64,000 nucleotides of DNA from Neofusicoccum parvum (lineage: Eukaryota; Ascomycota; Dothideomycetes; Botryosphaeriales; Botryosphaeriaceae). Each line of letters opens with the position of its first letter. The stretch's first letter is position 1. Under the pieces are notes generated by a model. It saw only the letters and a program-made list of their open reading frames with translations. It had not been told where the DNA came from and did not search any database. The translations under genes and the position numbers were made by a program. Where the stretch lies: positions 496,001 to 560,000 of the forward strand of contig CP087215.1 of NCBI GenBank assembly GCA_020912385.1, given 5' to 3'. This document shows, one piece after another, positions 11,463 through 22,256 of this stretch.

Positions 11463-12471
11463 ATGCATCCAATACACACAATGCCGTCTCATCCCTTCGC
11501 CCTTTGTCTTTTTCTTTTGTTTGTCGTCTTTTCTGAAGGCCGATCAACTCCAGTGGCGCGTCCGGCCAAGGTGCTTGATCCCACTAATGCTTCTGGCCAC
11601 GGCGTGCTCATCAATTCGACACGTCTTGTCCTGAAGATGGAATGCACTGACTGCCCAGTCTTCGACTTGGGAATCAACAAGACCTGGAAAGGGAATGACG
11701 CTGCGCTCGTATGACTTTGCACGCTGACTCTTCGGCCTTTTGAGCATTTAGTAATCATAGCCGCAGATATACGACCTCAGCATCCTCGACCGTGCAGCGG
11801 GCACCATAGCTTGGACAAACCCAGACCCGAAGGACCCTGATCACCACATACCTTTCTATCCACCCGCCGACTTCGGGTCCCTTTCGCCCTTTAGCCGCGG
11901 CATCAACCTAGTAGCTCGACCTTCGGTAACCGTATCTGAGTACCTAGATGGCTCCGTCCAGTCTGCAGAGCCTCTCCGCGTACCCGGCATCGCCATGGAT
12001 GTTGGGATCGCTAACTCACATCGCTGGAACATCACCCGCGTCTCCTACGTTAACGGCTTAGCCTACACCGGTCCCGGCCAGGAGATCTCCAACGTCTCTG
12101 TTGCTCTGATCTATCTGCTCCAGAACGGAACACAACCGGTCGAGCTCGTTTGGTGGGAGATCCAGGACATCCATGCTTATCACAGCGACACGTCCGACCC
12201 GCAATTGCCGATTGGTCTGGAACGCAAGATATTGGGGTTAGAGCAGGTGGATGATGAACAAGAGACGGAAGGCGGAGATGGAGAAGGGGGTGAGCAGGTG
12301 GACCGACTTCCATGGGCCTCACTCGCGTTCATCGCTGTAGCGGTAGCTGTCGCATGTGTTCTGGTGGCAAGAAAGATGAAGAATGGGTTGTGTGAGGGAG
12401 AAGGTGGCGACTATGAACTACTCGACAAGGAAAGCTGCGACAACGGGGAACGCAATAGGGCATGGCTCTGA
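11463..12471 (+). CDS. Putative type I membrane protein, unknown function
   Basis: Two exons, 11463-11708 and 11767-12471, with a 58-nt intron (donor GTATGA, acceptor CCGCAG), giving 316 residues. The N-terminus is a clear signal peptide (hydrophobic residues about 10-24, ending near EGRS). The outer part has several N-x-S/T sequons and a C-T-D-C pair following MECTDC. An acidic linker (QVDDEQETEGG and following) leads to one membrane helix (about residues 259-276) and a short cytoplasmic tail beginning RKMKN. This suits a plasma- or endomembrane protein with a lumenal or extracellular domain. I do not recognise the family with confidence, though similar C-x-x-C secreted proteins are common in Pezizomycotina. 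The intron acceptor could shift by a few bases. Confidence 0.7.
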
Positions 12472-13214
12472 GCAGCTACCTAACATAAATTGAAGCGTGA
12501 TATTCCGACTCTCCTGGTCTTCTAGAGCGCGAGCTATCTGTAAACGCCTCCACTGATGGCTGGCGCATGCACAACTACGTGAAGAGCTGGCGCATTCACT
12601 CTAACTCAAAAATTCACTCAAAACATGCACTAAGGCATCCGCCGTATTCAGGGGTTCTAGAGCTGAGTCACATCAGGTCATCTGGACCGCAGCTAGACTG
12701 CAACAAGACTGGACTTCCTGCATTCAATCACGTCGATTGATTGTGCTTTGGAATCGGCTCGCGAAGTCTGGAACCGGCTCTCTCTCAGAGCTCAAGTTTC
12801 CGAGTGCACCGGAAATAAGCTCTACAGAAAGAGATCGGTATGGCTAGCGCCTACGCGGCCGATCGGAAGGGCAATGGCAATGGCGAGGCCAGATCTGAGA
12901 TTGGGCCGGAAGTGGTGGCCGTGGTGGCGTGGACAGCACGGAAAAGTCTAGTGTGTGATGGCTTCATTGGGAGGCTGTCGAGTCCAAAGAGACCAGTGAC
13001 GTATCGACTCCCTTGACTCGGCCCCAACGTCATGGCCCGCGGTGTGCTCAACACCATAAAAGCCACGCTCCTAGCCACTGTACCTGAGCTCAATTCAGAA
13101 TAGACGAATAGACGAATAGACGGGTAGAGGGGTAGATTACGAGACTTTTTTTTTTCTTTTTCTCTTTGCTAGTTTCTTTGTATACTTTCTCTGCTAAAAT
13201 AACACGAAAACGAC
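12472..13214. other. Intergenic with promoter of the dehydrogenase gene
   Basis: No gene is seen. An ATAAAA box lies at 13056-13061. About 40 nt downstream is a short tandem array of AATAGACG-like units (about 13101-13135), then a pyrimidine run (13144-13170) typical of fungal transcription starts. Confidence 0.5.
13056..13061 (+). promoter_or_regulatory. TATA-like box
   Basis: ATAAAA about 154 nt before the start codon at 13215, followed by a T/CT-rich initiator stretch. Position and context suit a core promoter. Confidence 0.45.
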
Positions 13215-14003
13215 ATGTCGTCCGGCAACCTCAACTTTTCCTGTGCGCTCGTCACCGGTGGCGGCGGCGGGATTGGCAAGGCTCTGTCCGAGTACCTTGT
13301 CAAGAAGGGCAAAAAGGTCGTCATCGCCGGCCGCACCGAATCGACACTGGCATCCACGGCGAAAGAAATCGACGCGACCGGCTACTACGTGCTAGACACT
13401 GGCGAAATCTCCTCAATCCCATCTTTCGTCAAAAAGATCACGTCCGAGCACCCCGAGTTGGACTGCATTATCAACAATGCCGGCGTCCAGCGCCCGCTTC
13501 AAGTCCTCGAGAACGAGCCGAGCGATTTTCTCGACAAGGCCGACCAGGAAATCAACATCAACATTCGCGGGCCGATGCACCTTACGCTGAACCTCCTGCC
13601 GCACTTCAAATCCAAGCCGAATGGTGCTGTCGTCATGAACGTGTCGAGCGTGCTCGGATACATTCCCTTCAGCATCATCAACCCGGTCTACAACGGCACC
13701 AAGGCGTGGCTGCACTTCTGGTCGATGAACCTGCGCACGCAGTTGAAAGACACAAACATCCGCGTGGTCGAGATTGCACCGCCGACGGTTGCGACTGATC
13801 TGCATCGCGAACGACAGGATCCGGATGACAACAAGAAGGACAAGAACCCCAGTGCCCTGAGCGTTGAGGAGTTCATGGGGGAGGTCAGCAAGAAGCTCGA
13901 GGAGGGCGACGAGACGATTGGTGCCGGAATGGGCGCCGACGTGGTGGAGAAGTGGTTTGGCGCGTTTGGAGAGCAGTACGCAAAGGCGGCGGGCGCGAGA
14001 TAG
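13215..14003 (+). CDS. Short-chain dehydrogenase/reductase
   Basis: Single exon, 262 residues. Classical SDR fold: the nucleotide-binding glycine motif TGGGGGIG at residues 14-21, NNAG at 87-90, Ser145, and the catalytic Y159-x3-K163 pair (VYNGTK). The AGRT after beta-2 (residues 38-41), with Arg40, favours NADP(H). Length is normal for the family. It resembles bacterial and fungal DltE-type oxidoreductases. The substrate cannot be read from sequence. The C-terminus (from about residue 195) carries a charged insertion rich in Lys and Asp, then an Ala-rich end. No biosynthetic cluster partners sit beside it, so a stand-alone metabolic role is likely. Confidence 0.88.
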   Translation: MSSGNLNFSCALVTGGGGGIGKALSEYLVKKGKKVVIAGRTESTLASTAKEIDATGYYVLDTGEISSIPSFVKKITSEHPELDCIINNAGVQRPLQVLENEPSDFLDKADQEININIRGPMHLTLNLLPHFKSKPNGAVVMNVSSVLGYIPFSIINPVYNGTKAWLHFWSMNLRTQLKDTNIRVVEIAPPTVATDLHRERQDPDDNKKDKNPSALSVEEFMGEVSKKLEEGDETIGAGMGADVVEKWFGAFGEQYAKAAGAR

Positions 14004-14312
14004 AAATAGAAATAGAGCTAGAGGTAGAGGCGGAGACAGCGATAGACGGAGACTTACGACGGACATGAATGCAATGAGCTTGTACAACACTATCCAGCAG
14101 ACGTAGTAAGGACCGCAATGTGATTCAGACGCAGGCCCTGTGGGTGCAGACGAGTGCCACGACGGGGGAGGAAGCTGCCCAAAGGGGCCTAGCGGAGCTG
14201 CGACGCGGTTGTTTACAATTTACGTCCCCGCCAAACTTCAGCGCCGCCGCCGCCAGTCACCACGACGACAACCACCAACGACCGCGCTCCCGTGCGCACA
14301 GCCAGCACCGCC

Positions 14313-15966
14313 ATGTCCCGACGCGCCGCTCCGCCCACTCTTTCCTACATGGTCGATGACTCCGCCTCCGAAGACGAGTTCGCCCAGACTTCGACTGCCA
14401 ACATGCTGACCTCCGACTCGCTCATTGAGAACGCCGCTCCCGCGATGCGACGCAGCGTCGGACGGCCCAGGGCCGCTGCAAACACCAAATCAGCCGCCGC
14501 GAAGACGCAGAGAACAACCCGCCGGACCAGCGGTGGCTCCGTCGCCGGAACCGCAAAGGTCGCGAAGAAGGCGCCGCCGAAGAGGAAGGCTCTGGCCGAG
14601 CGACCCGAGCCCAATGCCAGCGACACCGAGGAGGTCGAGGACTTCGACCCGATAGAAGAACCAGAGGAGCTCGCCCCGCCTGCGAAGCTCAAGGGCAGAG
14701 GCCGCGCGAAGCAGGCTCACGAGAGCCCAATCGCTCCGGAGCCTGCGAAGAAATCCAAGCCTGCGGCCAAAGGAAGGGGCAGGCAGACGAAGAAGGAGCC
14801 CTCGCCGGAGCCCATGACCATGGTCATTCCCGAAACGCAGGCTAATCTAGACCTGATGGACATCGAGCCGTCCATTGAGGATATCCCGGAGCTGCCGGAA
14901 ACGCAGCCGCTGCCCAAACAGATCCACCGCGCCAGGTCGGTGTCTAAGCAACGTGCGCCGGGCCTCTATAAACGGGCAGGTAGCGCATCGGATACCGAGA
15001 GACCTGGGAACGACCCGGCACTGCGCCGCAAGTTGGGCGATTTGACCAAGAGGTTTGAGAATCTTGACGTCAAGTATCACAATCTGCGCGACGTCGGCAT
15101 GCGCGACGCGGAGACCAACTTTGAAAAGCTTCAGAGGAGCACGGATGAGAGAGCCAAGGGTAAGCTTGCTCAAAACGGGAGATCATTGAATCATGGAAAC
15201 TGACAATTGCACAGCTCAGGACGACCTGATCGCATCTATGAAGAAAGAATTGGCGACACAGCGCGCCCTCGCAGCCGAATCAAAATCCCTGAAGAGCCAG
15301 ATCGCGGAGCTTAATTCGACCAACAAGAAGCTTTCGTCCGAGAACAGATCCCTAGAGACCCAGCTCTCCGACTCACAGTCTGAGACCAAGGCCATGCATG
15401 CCCAGCTGTCCGAGTCGCAAGCAGAGATCAAGACTCTCACCACGAAACTGACCGCTACAAGGGCAAATTCATCCAATCCCGAACATAGGGTCCCCGGAAG
15501 CGCTGTGAAGAGCCAAAGAACAGCAATGCCCGGTGGTGCCGAGGCCGCGAAAGATTCACAGGTCAGGCAACTGAAGGAAGACCTCTACAGCGATCTCACT
15601 GGCCTCATCATCAGAGGTGTGAGGCGCGGAGAAGATGAAGACGTCTACGACTGCATTCAGACTGGCCGCAACGGCAGTAAGTTTCAACCACTCCGCAGAC
15701 CACGTGGAGCACTAATAGTTACTGACTTTGAAACAGCGCTCCACTTCCACCTTTCCGTGGCCTCGGACGACAAGCCGTCCGGCCAGAGCTACGAAGAGGC
15801 CGAGTTCGCATACACGCCCTTGCTCGACGAGAGCAGAGACCGTGACCTCCTCGACATCCTGCCTGACTATCTGACCGAGGAAATTTGCTTCCCGCGGAGC
15901 AGCGCCGCCAAGTTCTACGCCAAAGTTGTAGACTGCATGACGAAGAAGGTTATCATCGAGGAGTAG
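14313..15966 (+). CDS. pcs1: Monopolin subunit Pcs1/Csm1-like
   Basis: Three exons: 14313-15159, 15215-15676 and 15737-15966, with introns of 55 and 60 nt, giving 512 residues. The N-terminal ~230 residues are Lys/Pro/Ala-rich and disordered (RTSGGS, RGRAKQ), as in chromatin and kinetochore linkers. A long coiled coil follows (about residues 245-390, repeated LxxQLSDSQ-type heptads). The C-terminal globular domain begins near LYSDLTGL and ends with FYAKVVDCMTK; this is the Csm1/Pcs1 C-terminal domain. In yeasts the protein forms the V-shaped monopolin complex that clamps kinetochore microtubule sites and helps organise rDNA. The second intron is a multiple of three and open, so a retained-intron form is possible, but splicing restores NGTLHFHL. 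The 14292 in-frame codon is GTG, so the ATG at 14313 is the start. Confidence 0.85.
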
Positions 15967-18900
15967 AAGGGACACCTCCTTGAAATGGAATATATATGTC
16001 GGGAACGGCGTGGTTTTGGCGTTGGTGGCGCTGCAATATACCTCTGGGCTCGCTGGACTAGCTGGATTCGTGCTGGGTTCTATTGCTACATATTTATGGA
16101 GTATGGGTTTGTTTGGTTGATTGGGGCCAGTACCGATTTTATAGTGAACAGGCAGTCATGGATTCCTTGCTTTCTATCCGAACACTGACGGCGAGGCTCT
16201 TATGGGTCTGCATGTTGGTCTTGTATGTGCTGACCGCAACGCGTTCTGAAGATCGTACTCCTTCGCATGCTTTTAAGGTTTCCTGCAGGGAACCGAGCCC
16301 TCCTCCATGCCGGCAGCCCTCTCCACCTCCCTGCTCTATACTCGAATCAGCAGGACCCCACAGTTGCAGCTAGCAGCTAGCAGCCTCCCGACAAGCAACC
16401 GGAGATGGACCGAGGGAGATCAATAAGGTCCAGAACCTGGCGACACCAGAACGTGATTGGGCGTCCGAGAAACTTTTTTGTGGCACGCAGATCCGACGTT
16501 CGAAGTTGTGAGCATCCAACCAATTGCGGTGCGGTGCCACTATCGGGGCAGAGTGGCTGATGAAAACGGGGGAGTCGTGAGATTTGGTTTCTGGGACAAG
16601 CTTTTCTTAGGGTTGGCACGTCGGGGCGGTTGGCAGAACGTGTGGTGCAAAGGGAGGGAAAGAAGCGCGGGCGTGGGCGGCCGGGCCGCTCTCCTGGGCA
16701 GAGGAGAGGCGATTTGGGCTGAGGCTTCCTACCTTGGTTCGCGGGCGTGGTTTGCTTGTCTGTTTCCGGCAGTCTGGGTTGCTGCTTTCGGCGGAGGGCG
16801 AGCGGCAGAGCGAGTCGCGGCGAGTCGCGGCGACTGCTCCTTTCTCTCCGCACGCCTTCTCTCTGCACCTTCGCACCCCGCCGGGCGGCGGGCAGACCGA
16901 CTGTGCGGCAACTCTCCGCCAGCTCGCCGCAGCCGTCTGTTCTCCTTACGACGCGGAGCGCCTGGGGTCCCTCCTGCTACGTCGCCCTGCCCAGCCACCC
17001 AGAGCGCCCCAAGTCCGGACCTTCTCCCAAAAATAAAGGAAGCCCAGCGAGGAGCCCACCACACCCATGCCAGCCAGACCCAAGCGCCCTTCACCACCCC
17101 CATGTCTTCAACTTGCGACGTTCGAAGTTGTGTGGAGAGCGCCCAATCAGGAGCGGTGTGATGATGCAAAAGCGGTCAAAGCCACGGTGCGCCAGGATAC
17201 CTAGAAAGCTATGGTAGACTATGGGTGCTGGCGTTTTCCCCGTTTCCTTTCGGTCCGGTTGCTGGGGGCGCGCTGGCCCGGCCGCTTGTGCGGCGATTCC
17301 GGCGTCGGCGAAGGGGGGGCGTAAGCGGTGGCTTGCGCGAGGAACTGCTAACCTCGTCGATCCTTGCTTGTGGACATGCGAACGACGAGGCAAAAGGATT
17401 CGGTGTGCTGGCGCGGCTGAAGGACGGGCGAGGTGGTGGGCGGACGAGGATGGATGTTCCCTGTTGGGGATTTTATGCACAGCGATTTGCGCTGGGGCAG
17501 AGCAGCTGAAGGGTGGCATGGCGACTCCGCGGATAGTTCACGCGGTGATACAAGAGGGACAGCTGTCCGTGGGCTGTTGGCGGGGTCGTCTGCGTGCGAT
17601 GGTGCAGCAGGAAGGACGCCAATTGTCCTTATGAATGCTTCAACTCTCCACGTTCAAGGACAAGCTTCCGTTGCGAGGCTCTGCATCCCGACCACCTCTT
17701 GTGGCTTCCACGTACCCAGTAGGGAAGCGGTGGGGGCCTCTCCCTGCGGACAAAGACACGGCGACGTCGCGGCACCCCATTGGCCAGGTCTACAAGGCAC
17801 ATGGCCAGGAATACATGATGCAAGAGGCTCCTGTCGTCCCTCCCGCAGTAGTGACTCTGAGGAGAGACATATCTCGTATCTACCGCACATCTTCGCCCCA
17901 TGCGCCGCAGCAGCAATCAGCAGCACGGGAGAGCCCGTTCGGAAAACCCGAGGTTACACCCGTCGTCTACGTGCGGGACGAAGTGGGCAAAGAGCCAGCG
18001 TACCCTCCTCCCCACTTACAAGGCACCCAGGCCAACGCCTCTAACCGCGCAAGGCAACACCTTCACAACTTCCAACGTAGGGACAAGACCTTGGCTCCCC
18101 CTTCTGGCCAGCCAGGTTGCGCCCTCGGCTCGCGGTCCGGCGGCTTGGTAGGGCCGCGCGTTGCACCGCAGGGAGAGTTCAGCAAAAACTTTTTCCTTCA
18201 GGCCTGTCGGGAGCCCCGACTGCCGGACGAGGTTGGCGGGAACGAGGCAGCGAAGCGCCTCGGCATGCGAGGGGGCCAGTGAGATCGGAGGATCGAAGGG
18301 GCCATGGGAAGCGTGAACGGGCAGGTGAAGCGTCAGCCAAGACTTTAAGAGCCGCCAAGGACCTTGGGGAGGGGACTTGAGCAAAAGTATGTCAGATGTG
18401 AAGGTTCAGGAACAGAATTGACTCCAAGACTCTGAATTGAATGTGGCATTGTCCAGTGCAATTGCCATGAAGAGCCCGTCCAGCCCGAGAGCCGAGAGTT
18501 GCGGAATGTCGTGTGATCGGCCGCGTCAGTGTGTGGTCCGTGAACCGGGTCATGAGAACGCGCGGGAAGAGGCACAGCGAAGATGGACCTTTACACGTCT
18601 ATTTCGAGCCAGAAGTATATTGATACACTGCTACGCATTACACATCTCATTGCACTGTAATTTAACTGAAGTAGGATTGTCCGCGAGAGCCTTACAGGAA
18701 AAACCGGCGAGCCAAGCGACTGCTCGCCCAGATCGTCAGTGAAGCGGCTCGAACCTACCAGATTTCTTTCTTTTGATGAGGCCTCGACAACATAAATCTG
18801 GAATAGATCAAGTCCCAATGCAGAGAACAAGCAAAACGGCAGCCAGGTGGGAATGAATTATGAGGGACGTGTGAATGGAGAAGTTTGCCAGCACCGTATT

Positions 18901-19248
18901 TGGCTGTAGAGAGGCAATCACTGAACCCCGTTGCATATAGATGTGCTGCGGTTCGGATATCGTGCAGTGTCATCTCGTGCTGGCCACTCGGTGCTTGCTC
19001 GCCGTCACGGGTGTTGTCTCAATCGGTCGAAATCTGCGGTTAGTAACAGTATCACAGAATCGATGAAGGGGACGAATATTGGCAATCAAGCGTTGTCGTC
19101 CAGGCCGAAGCCCGTCAGACTCAGCGACACCTGGTGTGGGGAAGGAACCTTCATTGGCCTATGGTAAATTTTGCCGTCCCTGGTATCCGAATCATAAAGC
19201 ACTGTTCGCCCTTTTATGCTCCCTCCTTGAGTTCCTTTTTGTAGCCAT
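15967..19248. other. Long intergenic region
   Basis: About 3.3 kb with many overlapping GC-rich frames and no recognisable domain or splice structure. A 16-nt sequence GACGTTCGAAGTTGTG occurs twice (16495-16510 and 17117-17132), each near a CCAAT-type element. Could hold non-coding transcripts, but nothing supports one. Confidence 0.45.
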
Positions 19249-19860
19249 TTACTGGCCGGGGCGGCGGTCACCGAAGCGGCGGGGGCGCTCGGCAACCTGC
19301 TGCTGAGCGACGGGGACAACGTTGACGGGGATGGAGTCGAACTGGATCACGTCGTTAGCGATACTGCGGAGGCAGTATATGCAGAGCAGGGAAACATACG
19401 CCCATGCTCTTAAGCAGGTCCTTGGTCTCCTGGTCAACGTCGAGCTGGCCGCTGTCCGAGTTCTGGGTGAAGTCGAGAGCGGAGACCTCGGGAACGTATT
19501 GATCCTTGCGCTCACGCTCCTCCTCCTGCAGCTTGAAGGAGATACCGCGGACGGGACCACGCTGGATACGCTTCATCAAGTGGGTGGTGTAGCCGGCAAT
19601 CTGGAAAGGTTCACGTCAGAGCATGTTGGCGCAGCAGGCGACGGATGTGCTGACCTTGTTGCGGAGGCGCTTGGAGGCGATAATTGCGATCTCATCGCAA
19701 ATCCTCTGTTGTAGAAATCAGCGGCTGCTCGGCCACGCGGGCTGGGAAGCTGGAGGAGGCGCACCTTGTTGGTCTCGAAGTCGAGGGTGAGCTTGGGGTA
19801 GTACCGCTCAATGATGACCTTGGCGGACTTCTTGACGGTCTTGGTGCGAACGCGACCCAT
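19249..19860 (-). CDS. rps17: 40S ribosomal protein S17 (eS17)
   Basis: Component of the small cytosolic ribosomal subunit. Four exons: 19860-19765, 19705-19655, 19600-19400 and 19341-19249, with introns of 59, 54 and 58 nt, giving 146 residues. The start [11 protein letters not shown] and the block [17 protein letters not shown] are diagnostic for eS17, and the exon joins reproduce the family sequence without gaps. Full length for the family. Every intron has an AG acceptor and short pyrimidine tract, as in other fungal ribosomal protein genes. The mitoribosomal Mrp51 gene lies just upstream on the same strand. Confidence 0.97.
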
Positions 19861-20187
19861 TGTGGCTGTCGAGCGGTATTGATCTGGAGGGAAAAGGTGG
19901 TCCGGTGAGGCTGCAGGTCGTCGTCGTCGAATTCGAGAGAGCACGAGGTGCTGTCCGAAAAGACGTCTGTCGGCTGTGCGTCGGCTAAACTGTACAAGCG
20001 AGATCCGCTCGTGGGGTCACGTGACACAACAGCATCCCGTCTCCCTCCCCAATCACCGGATGGAGGACTGATCTCGAGTCGAGGTGGAGTTTATTTGTAC
20101 ATAGACTTGCAGATCGAGCTTGCACACGAAACTGCCCTTTGCCTATCGCGAGCTATCATACAGAACACGGGGTTTTATTCGTCCGCT
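19861..20187. other. Upstream region of the S17 gene
   Basis: Lies between the 3' end of Mrp51 and the S17 start codon, both genes on the minus strand. Contains the perfect palindrome GTCACGTGAC (20016-20025). No coding content is seen. Confidence 0.5.
20016..20025. promoter_or_regulatory. Palindromic CACGTG box upstream of S17
   Basis: GTCACGTGAC, a 10-bp perfect palindrome about 156 nt before the S17 start codon. CACGTG cores are bound by bHLH factors such as Cbf1-type proteins. A role here is inferred from position alone. Confidence 0.45.
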
Positions 20188-21615
20188 CTACTGATCCACG
20201 CCCCTCCGCGGTGCCCTCGATTGCTCGCCACTGGTCCGTTCCTTGATCAATGCGAACAGCTGCGCGCTTTGTTCTCCTGCCGCCGTGCCGTCTGTACCAT
20301 CGAAGGCCGACGGCCTTGTATCGAGCTCTTGCACTTTGGGCGCTGGCTTCGCCTCCAGCTCTTCCCTTGACTTCAGTGACCCTTGTTTGATCCGCACATC
20401 CTCCTCAACTGCTGGCTCAACGGCAAGCTGAACATGGCCGCTTGAGTTGATGTATGCACGTTCTGGCGAAACCCACACCTTGTGCCCTCCATATTCGTCG
20501 TACTTCAACCGAGCGAAATTGTCGCTGGACTTCAAAGCGCTGCGGACGGTCCTTAACTCCGAAACCACACCGCCAACACCAGCCTTTGGCTGCATCTTCA
20601 CATTGTTAACAGTCTGCGCTACCAGCAGCCGTGCCTCGATTGGCTCTCGTTTTTCTTGCGGCCCAAGAATCGGGTGGTTTTGCAGGAATGCCGAGCTTCG
20701 AAGGTAGGAAAGGCCAGCAGACGGATGGGTAGATGGCGGTCCATTCTCGGCGCTCCTGTCAGAGTGCTGGTTGATGATGTTGTTGGTATGGGGCGTGGCG
20801 GAGTACGAAGCTTCGAACAAGCTGTCATCATGGACGCCGGGAAGGTCGAAGAAATCGCGAATCAGGCGGCTCAGCTCTGATGACAAGGCCGTGTCTTCGC
20901 GCAGAGCTCTAATTGCGTCTTCAAACTCCTCCTCCGAAAGCTTAAACGTCTCCAAAGTGGGAAGTTTCTCCACTCCTTCTTCCCTCGCAACACGCCGGGC
21001 CTCATCGAGGGCCTTCTGAGTGAGATGTGCCTTCAAGCGCGCCCTGAAATCACCCTTGCTGTTGCGAACCTTTGTCTCAAGGAAAGCCCGGAACTGGCCC
21101 TCGGTCATTCCTGACACCCAGGGGCCCCTGTATTTCCACTTGCTTTGGCCTCGCGTTTGCTCGCCGTCGAGCTGCGTGTTGTCGATGCGTTCCAGGAACG
21201 CACTCTCCGCCGGTGACTCTCTGTTTGAAGCTGTGTTGCGATATGGACGTATGGACAGCGGAATGTTCATTTCTTGCCATTTTTCCAAGGTGCGAACGTG
21301 ATCGCCGGCGCTCTCGAAATCAGTGAACAAGTTGATGGTGTCGACTTCGTAGACTCGCATGGTCGGTGCCGTCGATCGGGTGGTCTCACGCAACGGCAAC
21401 GGCCTCTTCAGACCCCAATCGCCGCGATGCAGGCTTGAAGTGGGCGTCGCAATGGCCTGGCGAGTGGGAAAGGGTTGCGTTGACGTTTCGGAGGAACTCG
21501 TGAACTCAGCGGAGGTTCCAAGGCCATTGCCAGGTCCAGGGACGGGCGGCGGCAGCGAGAAGAGGCGCGAGTTGCGCAGCAATTGCGCCGCAGGCGATGT
21601 CAGTTTTCGCGACAT
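20188..21615 (-). CDS. mrp51: Mitochondrial small-subunit ribosomal protein Mrp51
   Basis: Single exon, 475 residues from the ATG at 21615; the frame is open another 37 codons upstream, but the family begins with this Met followed by SPAAQLLRNSRLF. Hallmarks are the N-terminal LLRNSRLFSLP, the RGDWGLKRPLP block, and the TDFESAGDH segment. These identify the Mrp51 family of mitoribosome small-subunit proteins (bS1m-like), needed for translation of mitochondrial mRNAs in yeast. The C-terminal third is variable and rich in Glu and Ser, ending RAPRRGVDQ. It sits directly upstream of cytosolic S17 on the same strand with about 330 nt between. Confidence 0.87.
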   Translation of the reverse strand: MSRKLTSPAAQLLRNSRLFSLPPPVPGPGNGLGTSAEFTSSSETSTQPFPTRQAIATPTSSLHRGDWGLKRPLPLRETTRSTAPTMRVYEVDTINLFTDFESAGDHVRTLEKWQEMNIPLSIRPYRNTASNRESPAESAFLERIDNTQLDGEQTRGQSKWKYRGPWVSGMTEGQFRAFLETKVRNSKGDFRARLKAHLTQKALDEARRVAREEGVEKLPTLETFKLSEEEFEDAIRALREDTALSSELSRLIRDFFDLPGVHDDSLFEASYSATPHTNNIINQHSDRSAENGPPSTHPSAGLSYLRSSAFLQNHPILGPQEKREPIEARLLVAQTVNNVKMQPKAGVGGVVSELRTVRSALKSSDNFARLKYDEYGGHKVWVSPERAYINSSGHVQLAVEPAVEEDVRIKQGSLKSREELEAKPAPKVQELDTRPSAFDGTDGTAAGEQSAQLFALIKERTSGEQSRAPRRGVDQ

Positions 21616-22256
21616 TGTGGGATTGGCCAGCTGCCGTGGCCGCACGGGAGCAGCTGGTGGACGTCGAGATGGCGCGACAAGTGTCGTCCTCCGCGGCGAT
21701 GAGATCTTCGAAACGCCGCGAGACATTTTGCCGAGCCGCCGATCTCATGCCTGAGGCATCACGGCAGCGAGGCACGAGCCACACATGACGTTCTCCAAAC
21801 ATGTTCACTCTCGCTGCATTGCACAGTAACATCGCATTTTTGGTATGAATGCACTCTTCTGGCCCACGGAGGGAGTGTGTTTTGCGTCTTCACCATGCTT
21901 CTTAATCACGCCCCCAGTCAACCAGAGCCGCCCGAACGAGGACGACACGGACGAAGTGGCTTCCCTCGTCCCCTTTCGTCGTCCTGGCCATCTCACTTAT
22001 CTCTAGGCATCTGAGATCCCCAAGTGAGAGCTGTCACCGCATCTGGGTCGCGTGTCCCTAGGCGTGGCTGGTGGTGCGTGTGTGGTTCCCAGTTGCCATG
22101 CCTGTCCTCCGGCCGTCGAGCCCAGAAACAGCATCAGAGAAGCCGGTCATTCTGTGCTGGCTCGATATACGGTCAGGGCTGTCCGGGGGAAGACCGCTTG
22201 CGGTGACGAGGAGAAGCCTCTCGTATCATATCCTGGAGTAATAGGGATGCTCTTCT
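21616..22256. other. Intergenic
   Basis: Promoter side of Mrp51 and 3' flank of the Rtr1 gene, both transcribed leftward. Short frames only; nothing else recognised. Confidence 0.5.

Noticed and set aside
13215..15966. Secondary-metabolite cluster around the dehydrogenase
   Set aside because: Neighbours are monopolin and a membrane protein; no synthase, transporter or regulator of a pathway.
16457..17161. 234-codon frame
   Set aside because: GC-driven, many competing frames on both strands, low-complexity Arg/Ala/Gly sequence.
17635..18282. 215-codon frame with mixed composition
   Set aside because: Tempting because of length, but no intron pattern, domain or promoter; equal-quality frames overlap it on the minus strand.
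19249..19560. Separate 103-codon minus-strand gene
   Set aside because: It is the last S17 exon read through an intron; the four-exon model gives a complete S17.
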